NCBI GenBank assembly: GCA_903840435.1
Contig: CAIMFV010000050.1
Span: 1 to 35,093, forward strand
Length of the DNA: 35,093 nucleotides
Reading direction: 5' to 3'
DNA from: an uncultured Caulobacterales bacterium
Lineage (GTDB): Bacteria > Pseudomonadota > Alphaproteobacteria > Caulobacterales > Caulobacteraceae
Of the stretch, positions 15,557 to 24,023 are shown piece after piece. The stretch's first letter is position 1. The number at the start of each line of letters is the position of its first letter. The notes under the pieces were generated by a model that saw only the letters and a program-made list of their open reading frames with translations, was not told where the DNA came from and did no database searches. A program made the translations under genes and the position numbers.

Positions 15557-17221
15557 CTAATCGAAGGAATAGCCGAATTTCTCGATCCAAGGCGCTAAGA
15601 TAGGCATAACCGGCGCAAGCGCATCTGCATAGTTGCGCCATTGATCCTTGCCCGTCTGGTAAAGGCCCCGCCGGACCTGTTGAGCGCTCGGGGTGCGGAT
15701 TTCGCGCGACTGCGAACTCGCCGCGAAATCGAGCATGTCCTCCTGCCAGGCGAGACCTAAGCCGTCACACACCCGCTTGAGCTCTGGAATTGGCGCATCG
15801 ACCAAGTCTTCATATTTTACAACAATTTCATTGAACTTGAGGTTTTGACGGTAAATTTCCACCGTTGTCATAACTGCGTCATAGAACTTCGCGGTCCCTT
15901 CGAGCGTAACGAATTGGTACATCCCAGCGTTCATTTGAAATGGTCTACGAAAACAACTAAGGACAACATCACGCGGATCTCGAAGGGAAAATATGATCTT
16001 GCATGAGGGAAATATCTTTTTGATCAGCGGCAGTCGAATTGAGTATAAAGGCATTTTATCTATGACATATTTTCCTGCAAAATTTATCTTCGCGGCCGAC
16101 AGACCGTCCCAATAGAGTTGCACCTGCTCGGCGGCGGCGCTCGGTGTGAGGTCTCGAAGCCGGTCCATCCCTAGGGGATCGAGCAAAAAGGGCGGCTCGA
16201 TATTTTGTAAGGTCGCGCGTTCGTCAATCACCGAGGTGTCGTTGCGCGCTGCGAAGAGGTTTTCAAGGAGGGTTGTTCCGGAGCGAGGAAAGCCAACCAA
16301 GAAGGCATGACCCGTCTGGGTTTCCTGCGGCGATTTCGACAGAGCCAAGCCCTTGGTCCAATCGCCGGCGGTGGGCTGGGCGAAATAGCTACCCAGCCTC
16401 TCCGTCAAGGCTAGTTGGGATTCTTGACCAGGACGCTCGAAGCGCCACCGATTTTGGGCCCGGAAGAGTGACTTTCCCAAACTGTATTGCTGGAAAGCCT
16501 CGTCGAAGCGCCCTTCTCCATCCAGCGCATCGCCAAGCAAACAGTGGACAACCGGCGCATCCTCGGGCCCAAGCGCCGAATCGCTGAGCAGCGCCACCAA
16601 CAGGGTTTCGGCGCCGATAAAATCCCGTCGATTTAAGGCAGCATTGGCTAGCGCGGCGCGCGCCGCGGGTTGGCTCGGGTTGCGCTCTAGTGCTAACTTC
16701 GCGAAGGTCTCGACATCCTCCCACCTGCCTTGCCGCACTGCGACAGCCGCAAGGCCCCCGTAGGCGTCAGCGCGGGTGCCATCGATAACCAGAGCCGCCC
16801 GAAACGCGCTTACCGCTCCAGAAAAATCGCCCATCCTTTCCAAGGCCAAGCCCAAATTGACATGGGAGGGCACGAAGTTGGGGTTGAGTTTGAGGGCGTG
16901 AGCGAATGCGTTACACGCTGGCCCCTGCTTCCCCGCCTTTTGTAAGCAGAGCCCGACCGCGTTCCAGACATAGGGGTCTTCGGGATCGATCGCCGCCGCG
17001 CGGTCGAGATAGGCGAGGGCTTGATCAAAGTTTCCGTCCTCTTCCGCTTGAAAGGCGAGAAGATTGAGAATGTTGGAGTTTTCTAGACCCTCTGCATAGG
17101 CGGATCTGGCAAGGGCGATGGCGCGCGGTACATCGGTTTGCGCCATGTCATCAATCTCAATCAACCGTCGCCGGATTGCGGCCGGATCAGAATTGGAAAT
17201 CGGTGGCTTTGGCTCGGTCAT
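15557..17221 (-). CDS. TPR-sulfotransferase fusion (554 aa)
   Basis: Residues about 30-250 are TPR repeats and about 300-545 form a PAPS-dependent sulfotransferase of the Sulfotransfer_3 type. The 5'-phosphosulfate loop is FPRSGTT (311-317), and the 3'-phosphate site is SLRDPRDVVLS (412-422). A C-terminal R..QVRRGLY....D.WRNY segment is typical of the TPR-sulfotransferase group. The enzyme would transfer sulfate to a hydroxyl, perhaps Tyr, of a peptide or other acceptor. ATG 17221 is chosen over an upstream frame extension because that would begin inside the terminator at 17240-17271. The catalytic half is noticeably AT-richer than the TPR half. It lies downstream of the large receptor gene on the same strand. 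Confidence 0.9.
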   Translation of the reverse strand: MTEPKPPISNSDPAAIRRRLIEIDDMAQTDVPRAIALARSAYAEGLENSNILNLLAFQAEEDGNFDQALAYLDRAAAIDPEDPYVWNAVGLCLQKAGKQGPACNAFAHALKLNPNFVPSHVNLGLALERMGDFSGAVSAFRAALVIDGTRADAYGGLAAVAVRQGRWEDVETFAKLALERNPSQPAARAALANAALNRRDFIGAETLLVALLSDSALGPEDAPVVHCLLGDALDGEGRFDEAFQQYSLGKSLFRAQNRWRFERPGQESQLALTERLGSYFAQPTAGDWTKGLALSKSPQETQTGHAFLVGFPRSGTTLLENLFAARNDTSVIDERATLQNIEPPFLLDPLGMDRLRDLTPSAAAEQVQLYWDGLSAAKINFAGKYVIDKMPLYSIRLPLIKKIFPSCKIIFSLRDPRDVVLSCFRRPFQMNAGMYQFVTLEGTAKFYDAVMTTVEIYRQNLKFNEIVVKYEDLVDAPIPELKRVCDGLGLAWQEDMLDFAASSQSREIRTPSAQQVRRGLYQTGKDQWRNYADALAPVMPILAPWIEKFGYSFD

Positions 17222-17239
17222 GGGTTCCGTCAAGCTTTC

Positions 17240-17271
17240 AAAAAAAATGCGGCGGACTTTCGCCCGCCGCA
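17240..17271 (-). terminator. rho-independent terminator between receptor and sulfotransferase genes
   Basis: Read on the minus strand, a 10-bp stem (plus-strand arms 17262-17271 and 17248-17257) closes on a GAAA tetraloop and is followed by eight T (17247-17240). It should end most transcription of the 986-aa receptor gene. Only about 18 bases separate the T-run from the sulfotransferase ATG. Confidence 0.92.
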
Positions 17272-17317
17272 CTTGTCGTAGTCCAATGTTGAACCACGAC
17301 TGGAGTAGAATGTAACC

Positions 17318-20278
17318 TTAGAACTTCTTCGTGGCGCCGACGAAGATCGTCCGGCCAAGTGAGTCCCAGGTCCCAGGATAGGTATTACCGTTGCCGTATC
17401 CGCCAATGGCTGCGGTCGAAAGGATCGGCGGATCCTTATCGAACAGATTGTTGATGCCCCAGCGGATCGTCATGGTCGGGGTGACCGTGTAGTTGCCCGA
17501 GAAGTCGATGTAGCTGTAGGCAGGAACATGGGCGTCAATGACGTCGAACGCGCCATTGTTCAGCAGCGGGTTAGACTCGTTGGTGTCGAGCTTCACGCCA
17601 CCGATGAACCGCCATTGCAAGGACAGGTCAAGTTTGTAAGGCGACGTCCAAGTGACGCGCAACTTGTTGCGCCAGTAGGGCTGAGGTTGGTTACAAACTG
17701 GACCAAAGAGGCCATTGCAGTTGTAACCGCCGCCGCCCGTATAGGGGCTCTCGCGATACAGTTCGGTATAGGTCCCTTCGAAATCGAAATCGAGCGCACC
17801 AAGTTGGGTGTTCTGCAACATCGGAATTGAATTGACCGGCAGGTGGTAAGTTGTCGTGAAGTCAATACCACGGGTGTGCAGGTAACCGGTATTGATCGAA
17901 GTTGAGATCATGTAGCCGTTTGGACCCAGCAGGGAGCCGTTGTTCGGATCCCGATGCACCAGGCTGCAGTACTCAGCTAAGCCCGTAACGCCGCACTGAT
18001 CAACCGCCACCTGAGAGGGGATGGAGCTGATCAGGTTAGTGACCAAGATGTCATAGACGTCAGCTGTAAAGCTGAAGCGCTTGATGAACTGAGGCGTAAA
18101 CACCACACCATAGGTAATGGTTTCGGCGTCTTCGGGCTTCAGCTTCGCGTTTCCGCCGACCAGATCAGAACACTGTGTCGCCGGGCAGGGCAAAATCGCT
18201 CCATAGAGCGCGCTTGACACGCCGGTGAGTGCGCATTGCGCTGCGGTAAACTTCGGCGTTGAACCACTACAAGGATCCTGACCTGTGTAAAGGCCAACCG
18301 TGGTCGGCTGGTACAGTTCGTCAATGTTCGGCGACCGAACGGCCTTATTATAGCTCGCCCGTAGCTTTACGTTGCTGTCCATCGCATAGATGAACTCGAA
18401 CTTCTCAGTCGAAGTTGTTCCGACATTGCTGTAGTCAGAGAAGCGGTATCCTGGGTTGAAATCGAGGCTCTTAATAAACGGCTTGTCGCTGATCAATGGA
18501 ATTTTCAACTCGCCGTAAAGTTCATAGAGCTCGAAGGTTCCCGAAGCAGGCGGGGTCGCGCCGCCCGAACCGGACAAGTCACCGGACGCGGTGACGGAGT
18601 CGACTGTCTCCACCAGCGCCTCGCGACGGTAATCGGCGCCAATGGCGATGCCTATACCGTTGTCGGCCCAAGGGCTCTTGCCGCCGTACTTGGTTAAGTC
18701 ACCGGTGACATCGCCTTCAACCACCTGCTCGGTCGTGCTTCCGTCCTTGAAGCCCGGAGTCAGCACATAGTTCAGCATGGCCGCAGTAACGCCATTTGGG
18801 CCAGCAAAGATATTTAAGGGGACGCACGATCCACCCACAGCGCAAGTCGTAGTTGACGTCGCATTCAACGCATTCTGAATTTTCGTGATCGATGCGTCGT
18901 TATGATAGCTTTCCGCATAGATTGATGTGCCATATTGGCCATACAAGTCATAGCGCCATCCATCCGCGATTTCACCTTTGGTTCCAATCACAATCCGATA
19001 ATCGGTGTGACGCAGGTCATCTTGCCGTGGCGCACCCAGGAAGCGGAAGCCGATCGTGGCGGGGACGCTATTGGCGGCTGCTCCCTGCGTGCCCATGACG
19101 AGTGGATTTCCGCAGCCTAGAGTGGCCGCTTCATTGCCGACCAGGAAGGGATTGTTACAGGGAATGTAGTAGGTTGGGCCTTGGAAGAGGCCGGAAGGCG
19201 CAATTTGGGCGATCGTATGATCGTCCATGGCCATCAGGTCCATATAGACGTCGGCGTGCTTGTTCACCTCATAATGGGCGAAGGTGCCAATGTTGTAGCG
19301 ATCATCGCCGCGCTGGAAGTAGTTGTAGGGGCCGTAGTTGAAACGGTTCGCATTGGCAAACTTGGCAAAACCCGTCGGTGTGGAGGTGTATGCGCCGCCG
19401 CCAGCCGCCTTTACCGGATTAAACCGGTCGGAGTTGGAGGATCCCGCGCAGCCGTGCGCACCATTGGTCACGCCTTTGGCGCTGGTCACGTCAGTGACGG
19501 TACAGGCCGAGAAATCACGGGTATTTTGGGTGATGGGCTGGAGGTGTGTGTACTCCGCATAGGCCGTCACATTACCTTTTCCATCAGGAGCTGACGCCCC
19601 CATCACAACACTGTAAGTGATATTGTCTTGTTGGAACCCAATATTGCCAGGATGGTTGACCGAGAAGGGGGCGGCGTTGAGGAAACCTTGGGCATCCGAA
19701 TTGCCGTTGCTGTGATTGTAAAACCCTTCTTGGACGTCGAGTTGCACGCCTTCGAAATCGCGCTTCATGACGAAGTTGACAACACCCGCCACAGCGTCTG
19801 CACCGTAAACCGAGGCGGCGCCTCCGGTCAGAACTTCAACACGGCTCACCAATGGTGCGGGGATGAAATTCAAGTCCGCAACCGGCAGGCCGGGGTCGCC
19901 TGCCATCAAGCGCTTGCCGTCGATGAGAACGAGCGTCCGCTGTGGCCCGAGACCGCGCAAGTCGACGGTGGATGTGCCGGTCGCGCCATTGGAAACGGTT
20001 GAATTTTGCCCTGGAACGATGGAGGGCAGATTGTTTAACAGCGTTTCGACACTGACCGTACCTTCGGCCTTGATCTCGCCAGCGCCCACAACCGTCAGCG
20101 GGCTCGCGCTCGTAAGGTTTGGTTGCGGAATGCGCGATCCCGTAACGACGACAGCTTGCACCGCATCCGGCGCGTTGTCAGCGGCAAACGCGGGCGAACT
20201 TGCCATAACCGACAACACGCCAGCGCTGCAAATCATTGATGACGACAACAACGATCGACGCAGTCTTGTAGAATTCAT
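17318..20278 (-). CDS. large TonB-dependent receptor (986 aa)
   Basis: An outer-membrane receptor with a signal peptide (residues 1-33, ending SPAFA) and a TonB box close behind it (VQAVVVTGSRIPQPN, about 40-54). The plug (about 50-170) carries VETLLNNLPSIVPGQNS, VDLRGLGPQRTLVLIDGKR, and the SVYGADAVAGVVNF motif. The barrel ends in a C-terminal phenylalanine (GATKKF). This is the Caulobacter/sphingomonad group with a VEVLTGGAASVYG motif, often used for large ligands such as peptides or glycans. There is no N-terminal STN signalling domain, so it should not itself signal to an anti-sigma factor. AAGGGGAC lies upstream of ATG 20278. A clean terminator follows. It is divergent from the tandem TPR-hydroxylases. 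Confidence 0.92.
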   Translation of the reverse strand: MNSTRLRRSLLSSSMICSAGVLSVMASSPAFAADNAPDAVQAVVVTGSRIPQPNLTSASPLTVVGAGEIKAEGTVSVETLLNNLPSIVPGQNSTVSNGATGTSTVDLRGLGPQRTLVLIDGKRLMAGDPGLPVADLNFIPAPLVSRVEVLTGGAASVYGADAVAGVVNFVMKRDFEGVQLDVQEGFYNHSNGNSDAQGFLNAAPFSVNHPGNIGFQQDNITYSVVMGASAPDGKGNVTAYAEYTHLQPITQNTRDFSACTVTDVTSAKGVTNGAHGCAGSSNSDRFNPVKAAGGGAYTSTPTGFAKFANANRFNYGPYNYFQRGDDRYNIGTFAHYEVNKHADVYMDLMAMDDHTIAQIAPSGLFQGPTYYIPCNNPFLVGNEAATLGCGNPLVMGTQGAAANSVPATIGFRFLGAPRQDDLRHTDYRIVIGTKGEIADGWRYDLYGQYGTSIYAESYHNDASITKIQNALNATSTTTCAVGGSCVPLNIFAGPNGVTAAMLNYVLTPGFKDGSTTEQVVEGDVTGDLTKYGGKSPWADNGIGIAIGADYRREALVETVDSVTASGDLSGSGGATPPASGTFELYELYGELKIPLISDKPFIKSLDFNPGYRFSDYSNVGTTSTEKFEFIYAMDSNVKLRASYNKAVRSPNIDELYQPTTVGLYTGQDPCSGSTPKFTAAQCALTGVSSALYGAILPCPATQCSDLVGGNAKLKPEDAETITYGVVFTPQFIKRFSFTADVYDILVTNLISSIPSQVAVDQCGVTGLAEYCSLVHRDPNNGSLLGPNGYMISTSINTGYLHTRGIDFTTTYHLPVNSIPMLQNTQLGALDFDFEGTYTELYRESPYTGGGGYNCNGLFGPVCNQPQPYWRNKLRVTWTSPYKLDLSLQWRFIGGVKLDTNESNPLLNNGAFDVIDAHVPAYSYIDFSGNYTVTPTMTIRWGINNLFDKDPPILSTAAIGGYGNGNTYPGTWDSLGRTIFVGATKKF

Positions 20279-20552
20279 TTCAAAGTCCCCTTGAAACGGC
20301 GCTAGGCGCCGGATATGGCGAGGCGCAGACGCGAATTCGCGTCCTTTTTACGGCCTTTGTGCGGCCACAGAGCCTATGTGTCACATCCGTGTCAACATCA
20401 GATGGGCAAATTTCGCGCAATGTGGGCGCCTTCCCGCGACGCTGTAGCGTTTTGGCAACGGGGTGACGAAAATTTAATCTTTCGACGCGCAACGCGGCAG
20501 GGTAACGCATTCCGACGTCAATTTTGGGTTTGGTTTGAAGGAAACCCTCAGC
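20279..20552. promoter_or_regulatory. divergent control region with palindromes
   Basis: The 274-bp region between the receptor and the tandem hydroxylase genes holds several symmetric sites. GACGCGAATTCGCGTC (20328-20343) is a perfect 16-bp palindrome. TGTGTCACA (20377-20385) is symmetric, and GTGTCA recurs at 20389, 11 bp from its first occurrence at 20378 (one helical turn). TGTG/CACA lies at 20358-20369. CGGCGC/GCGCCG around TAG (20297-20311) lies close to the receptor start and could form an mRNA hairpin. These are good operator candidates, but no regulator gene is adjacent. Confidence 0.55.
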
Positions 20553-21743
20553 ATGCAAAACCTTGCGCGGGGGCTTGAGGCGCTCAGAGCCGGGCGGGAT
20601 GCGGAAGCAGCGGAGATCTTAAAAGCAGCGAGCGCGGCCGCGCCGCACGACCCGACGTGCTGGTTTGGTCTCGCCATGGCCTGTGAGCGGTTGGGCGATA
20701 TTGATGGCGCGGATCAGGCTCTAGATCGCGTGCTCGGGCTTGACCCCAAGAATGTCGTGGCCTTGGTGCTTCGTGCAGATCACCATGTGCTGTTGCAACG
20801 TCCTCGCGAAGCCAATGCCTACTACCGCGCGGCGATATTTGCTGCCGAGGGACAGCCAGGCCTGCCCAGGGCGGCGGCGGAAGCCGTCGCGCGGGCGCGG
20901 CAGTTTGCAGACGCCCAATCTGAAGCCTTTCGCCGCCATCTTCTGCAAGGTCTCGCCCAATACGGATATCGCCAAGACAGCGCGCCTGCCCGGCTGAACC
21001 GGACCATTGAGAGTTTGATCGGCGCCACAAGCCTGGAAGGCGAGGGGACGGGTCCCTTTCCGCAAGCGCCGACCGTCTTCAAGTATGCGGGTCTGCCCCA
21101 CTATGAATTTGCCGATACAGCTGCATTTGATTGGGTGAAGACCCTCGAAAGCCAGACAGACACGATTGAATCGGAGCTGAATTCAGCTTCACGAAATCGC
21201 GAACACTTTAATCCCTACCTCACGTGGGACCCAAATGTGCCCCGTGCGGACTACGGAGATTTACAAGACAGTTCGGAATGGACGGCCTTATATCTGGTGA
21301 AAAATGGCGTCACCAATCTGCAGATTTGCGACAGGTTTCCGAAAACGATGGAGCTGTTGCAAAGGCTTCCGCTGCATAGGCTCGACGGTAAGGCGCCATC
21401 GCTGCTTTTCTCCCGGTTGACGCCAGGCGCGCGCATTCCGCCTCACCATGGTATGATGAATACGCGCCTCATCTGTCACTTGCCAATTATTGTTCCGGGT
21501 CAAGGCGCTTTGCGGGTGGGCTCGCAAACTCGCGAATGGCGTCGTGGAGAATGCTTCATCTTTGATGATTCCATTCAGCATGAGGCGTGGAACTTGAGCG
21601 AGAGGGAACGCATCGTGCTCCTTTTCGAAGTCTGGCGACCCGAACTCTCCGAGGACGAACGCACCTGGATAGGCCGGATTTTCGACATCACGGCCAAGGC
21701 GAATGCAGGCTTGGGCATGGGCTTACCAGGAGAACCATCGTGA
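20553..21743 (+). CDS. TPR-aspartyl/asparaginyl beta-hydroxylase-like protein, first copy (396 aa)
   Basis: Short TPR region (about residues 1-110) followed by a C-terminal double-stranded beta-helix of the aspartyl/asparaginyl beta-hydroxylase family (about 180-375). The two-histidine iron site is visible: H299 in RIPPHHGMMNTRL and H343 in DDSIQHEAWN. R353, ten residues after H343, fits 2-oxoglutarate binding. In this family the usual acidic iron ligand is replaced by Gly, which agrees with HHG here. The core RVGSQTREWRRGECFIFDDS is well conserved. ATG 20553 is preferred to the TTG at 20535, having GAAGGAA upstream. The stop overlaps the next gene's GTG start as GTGA, so the two hydroxylases are translationally coupled. 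The target could be Asp or Asn side chains or another substrate. Confidence 0.88.
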   Translation: MQNLARGLEALRAGRDAEAAEILKAASAAAPHDPTCWFGLAMACERLGDIDGADQALDRVLGLDPKNVVALVLRADHHVLLQRPREANAYYRAAIFAAEGQPGLPRAAAEAVARARQFADAQSEAFRRHLLQGLAQYGYRQDSAPARLNRTIESLIGATSLEGEGTGPFPQAPTVFKYAGLPHYEFADTAAFDWVKTLESQTDTIESELNSASRNREHFNPYLTWDPNVPRADYGDLQDSSEWTALYLVKNGVTNLQICDRFPKTMELLQRLPLHRLDGKAPSLLFSRLTPGARIPPHHGMMNTRLICHLPIIVPGQGALRVGSQTREWRRGECFIFDDSIQHEAWNLSERERIVLLFEVWRPELSEDERTWIGRIFDITAKANAGLGMGLPGEPS

Positions 21744-22948
21744 ACGATCACGCGGACCCAAGCGCAACTGCGGCGCGATTGAATGCCGAAGCCATGGCAG
21801 CGATGGGGCGACGGGATTTGGCGCGTGCCCAAGACTTGCTCCAAAACGCTGTGGCACAAATGCCAAGCTTTGAGGCAGCGTGGCTCAATCTTGCGGGTGT
21901 CCAACGGGCGTTGAAAGCGCCGGAGGCGGCCCTTCACTCTGCCAATGCCGCCATCAAGCTAAATCCACGTTCCTTCATGGGCTTGCTGATCAAGGCGAGC
22001 CTATTGGAAGCGGCTGGCGACGAGGTTGGCGCCGCATCGACCTATGGGGCAGCTATCACGGTCGCCCCCCCTTTTCATACTCTGTCGGCTGCAACGCAGC
22101 GGGCGCTCGAACATGGGCGAGGCGTGAATGATCGGTTTGCAGACCGTCTCTATGACTCCGTAAAGGCGCAAATCGATGCAATTCTTGGCTCAGTGATTTC
22201 TGAAGAAACCACAAGAATAAACAAATTCATCGATATTTCACTTGGGCGCGCCCGGCGACAAAATTCAGAAGGCGAAACATATTTTCAAAATCCAAGTCAT
22301 TTTTTCTATCCAGATTTGCAATATACGGAATTTTTTGACAATAAAAATTTTCCGTGGATTTCAAATATTGAACATAATACAGATATTGTCCTAGAAGAAC
22401 TTCAATCTGTCCTTTCACAACACTTCCCGCCCTATATTCAGTATGACGAGGGCCTGCCGATCGACCAATGGGCAAGCCTGAACCATTCCGAACGTTGGGG
22501 GGCATTTCATTTGATCGCCAATGGCGAGGCGCACGCCGAAAATTTCCAACAGTGCCCACGGACCTGCGAATTGATCGCCCAAGCTCCGCAGCCTAACATT
22601 GCGCGAAATGCGCCGAACGCCATGTTTTCGAGGCTGCGGCCAAAGACGCGTATTCCCCCCCATTGCGGGATCGCCAATATCCGTTTGGTGTTCCATCTGC
22701 CGCTGATCATTCCCGAGGGTTGCGGCTTTCGGGTGGGTTCGCAAACCCGGAACTGGAAAGTCGGTCAAGCCTGGGTGTTTGACGATACGATCGAGCATGA
22801 AGCGTGGAACGAGTCGGATGAGGACCGTTATATCTTTATGATGGACGTGTGGCATCCCAATTTGAGTGACTTGGAACGCCACTGTATTTCGACAATTATT
22901 GCGGCGATTTCCAGCGCCAGCGCAACCGATAGCAAAATGTCAATTTGA
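21740..22948 (+). CDS. TPR-aspartyl/asparaginyl beta-hydroxylase-like protein, second copy (402 aa)
   Basis: A diverged paralogue of the preceding gene with the same layout: TPR repeats (about 15-110), then the beta-hydroxylase domain (about 195-380). The iron ligands are H308 in RIPPHCG and H353 in DDTIEHEAWN, with R363 for 2-oxoglutarate. The first copy has HHG where this has HCG, so the site is kept but its surroundings differ. The start is GTG 21740, overlapping the upstream stop, with AGGAG eight bases upstream; a longer frame exists but would lie inside the first copy. Residues about 150-235 are encoded by very AT-rich DNA, about 23% G+C in one sampled line, unlike the TPR part. The pair may act on the same or on related substrates. 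Confidence 0.88.
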   Translation: MNDHADPSATAARLNAEAMAAMGRRDLARAQDLLQNAVAQMPSFEAAWLNLAGVQRALKAPEAALHSANAAIKLNPRSFMGLLIKASLLEAAGDEVGAASTYGAAITVAPPFHTLSAATQRALEHGRGVNDRFADRLYDSVKAQIDAILGSVISEETTRINKFIDISLGRARRQNSEGETYFQNPSHFFYPDLQYTEFFDNKNFPWISNIEHNTDIVLEELQSVLSQHFPPYIQYDEGLPIDQWASLNHSERWGAFHLIANGEAHAENFQQCPRTCELIAQAPQPNIARNAPNAMFSRLRPKTRIPPHCGIANIRLVFHLPLIIPEGCGFRVGSQTRNWKVGQAWVFDDTIEHEAWNESDEDRYIFMMDVWHPNLSDLERHCISTIIAAISSASATDSKMSI

Positions 22949-22962
22949 GGCGCTTGCCTCAA
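22945..22962 (+). other. hairpin at end of hydroxylase operon
   Basis: TTGAGGC and GCCTCAA form a perfect 7-bp stem with a four-base loop, overlapping the stop codon of the second hydroxylase gene. There is no T-run downstream, so intrinsic termination is doubtful, and the nuclease gene 40 bases on may be co-transcribed. Confidence 0.45.
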
Positions 22963-22988
22963 CACAACCCAAGTAAGGCGAGACGCAG

Positions 22989-24017
22989 ATGGTCCCCTCT
23001 AAGCTCAAGGTCTGGCGTGCGCTGGTACCCGCTCTCGCCCTACTCACGCTTGCCCCGAGTGCCCATGCCTGGGGCTCAACCGGCCATCGCTTGATCGGGG
23101 TTTGCGCTATCAAGGCCCTGCCTGCAGAGTTTCCAGCTTTTCTGCGTGATCCCTCTGCCGCCGCGCTGATCGGCGAGGTGGGACGCGAACCAGATCGGTC
23201 ACGCGGGGCGGGCCAGCCCCATGATGCGGATCTTGATCCGGGCCATTTCATCAATGTCGGCGATGACGGGAAGATTGGTGGCGGCCCCGCCTTGGCGTCC
23301 CTGCCCAAAACCCGTGAGCTCTATGAGACGGCGCTGCGTCAGGCGGGTACCGATAGCGGCAAGGTCGGCTATCTGCCCTATGTCATAGCCGAGGGGTGGG
23401 AGCAGTTGACCAAGGACTTCGCCTATTACCGGGTCGACGCCTATGGCCAGGACCATGCCGCCTCGCCCGCAGACGCCGACTGGTTTCGCAAAGATATGTT
23501 GCTGCGGGAGATGTTGGTGTTGCGCGACCTTGGCTATTGGTCGCACTTCGTTGGCGATGCAGGCCAGCCCATGCATGACAGCGTCCATTACAATGCCTGG
23601 GGCGATTATCCAGACGCCGCGAACCTTACCAAGGCGCGCATCCATCTGCCTTTCGAAGGCGAGTTTGTGCGGCGTTATGTCTCGGAAACGGACGTCTGCT
23701 CCGCCATGACGCCGATGCGCGCTGTCGATCCGGACCCGCTGGTCGAGGCGGCGGGGTTCATCGAAGCCAACCGCGCTTTGACACGCCCTCTGTTCACACT
23801 GTGGACTGCAGGTGGATTTAGCGAGGCTACACCTGCGCAAGGCAAGGCCTTCGCCCAAGCCCGCCTCTCAGTGGCGGCCTCTGAGCTGCGCGATCTGGTG
23901 ATCGCGGCCTGGACGGCGAGTAACAGCGCAACGGTCGGTTATCCAGCCGTCAAGGTGGCTGACATTCTCTCCGGCGCGGTTCCCCCGCCGATCCAAGCCT
24001 TGCAGGGCCTGGACTAG
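22989..24017 (+). CDS. S1/P1-type nuclease family protein (342 aa)
   Basis: A secreted protein of the zinc-dependent S1/P1 nuclease fold. The signal peptide ends at SAHA, giving a mature protein that begins with Trp (WGSTGHRLIG), as in the family, where the N-terminal Trp ligates zinc. Further ligand-bearing motifs are visible: LDPGHFINVGDD, YWSHFVGDAGQPMHDSVHYN and the nearby WGDYPDAANL. Family members cleave single-stranded nucleic acids and 3'-nucleotides; related folds are phospholipases C, so the substrate is uncertain. It is probably periplasmic or extracellular, for nucleotide or phosphate scavenging. It is convergent with the repeat protein gene, with six bases between stops. Confidence 0.82.
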   Translation: MVPSKLKVWRALVPALALLTLAPSAHAWGSTGHRLIGVCAIKALPAEFPAFLRDPSAAALIGEVGREPDRSRGAGQPHDADLDPGHFINVGDDGKIGGGPALASLPKTRELYETALRQAGTDSGKVGYLPYVIAEGWEQLTKDFAYYRVDAYGQDHAASPADADWFRKDMLLREMLVLRDLGYWSHFVGDAGQPMHDSVHYNAWGDYPDAANLTKARIHLPFEGEFVRRYVSETDVCSAMTPMRAVDPDPLVEAAGFIEANRALTRPLFTLWTAGGFSEATPAQGKAFAQARLSVAASELRDLVIAAWTASNSATVGYPAVKVADILSGAVPPPIQALQGLD

Positions 24018-24023
24018 AATTCC

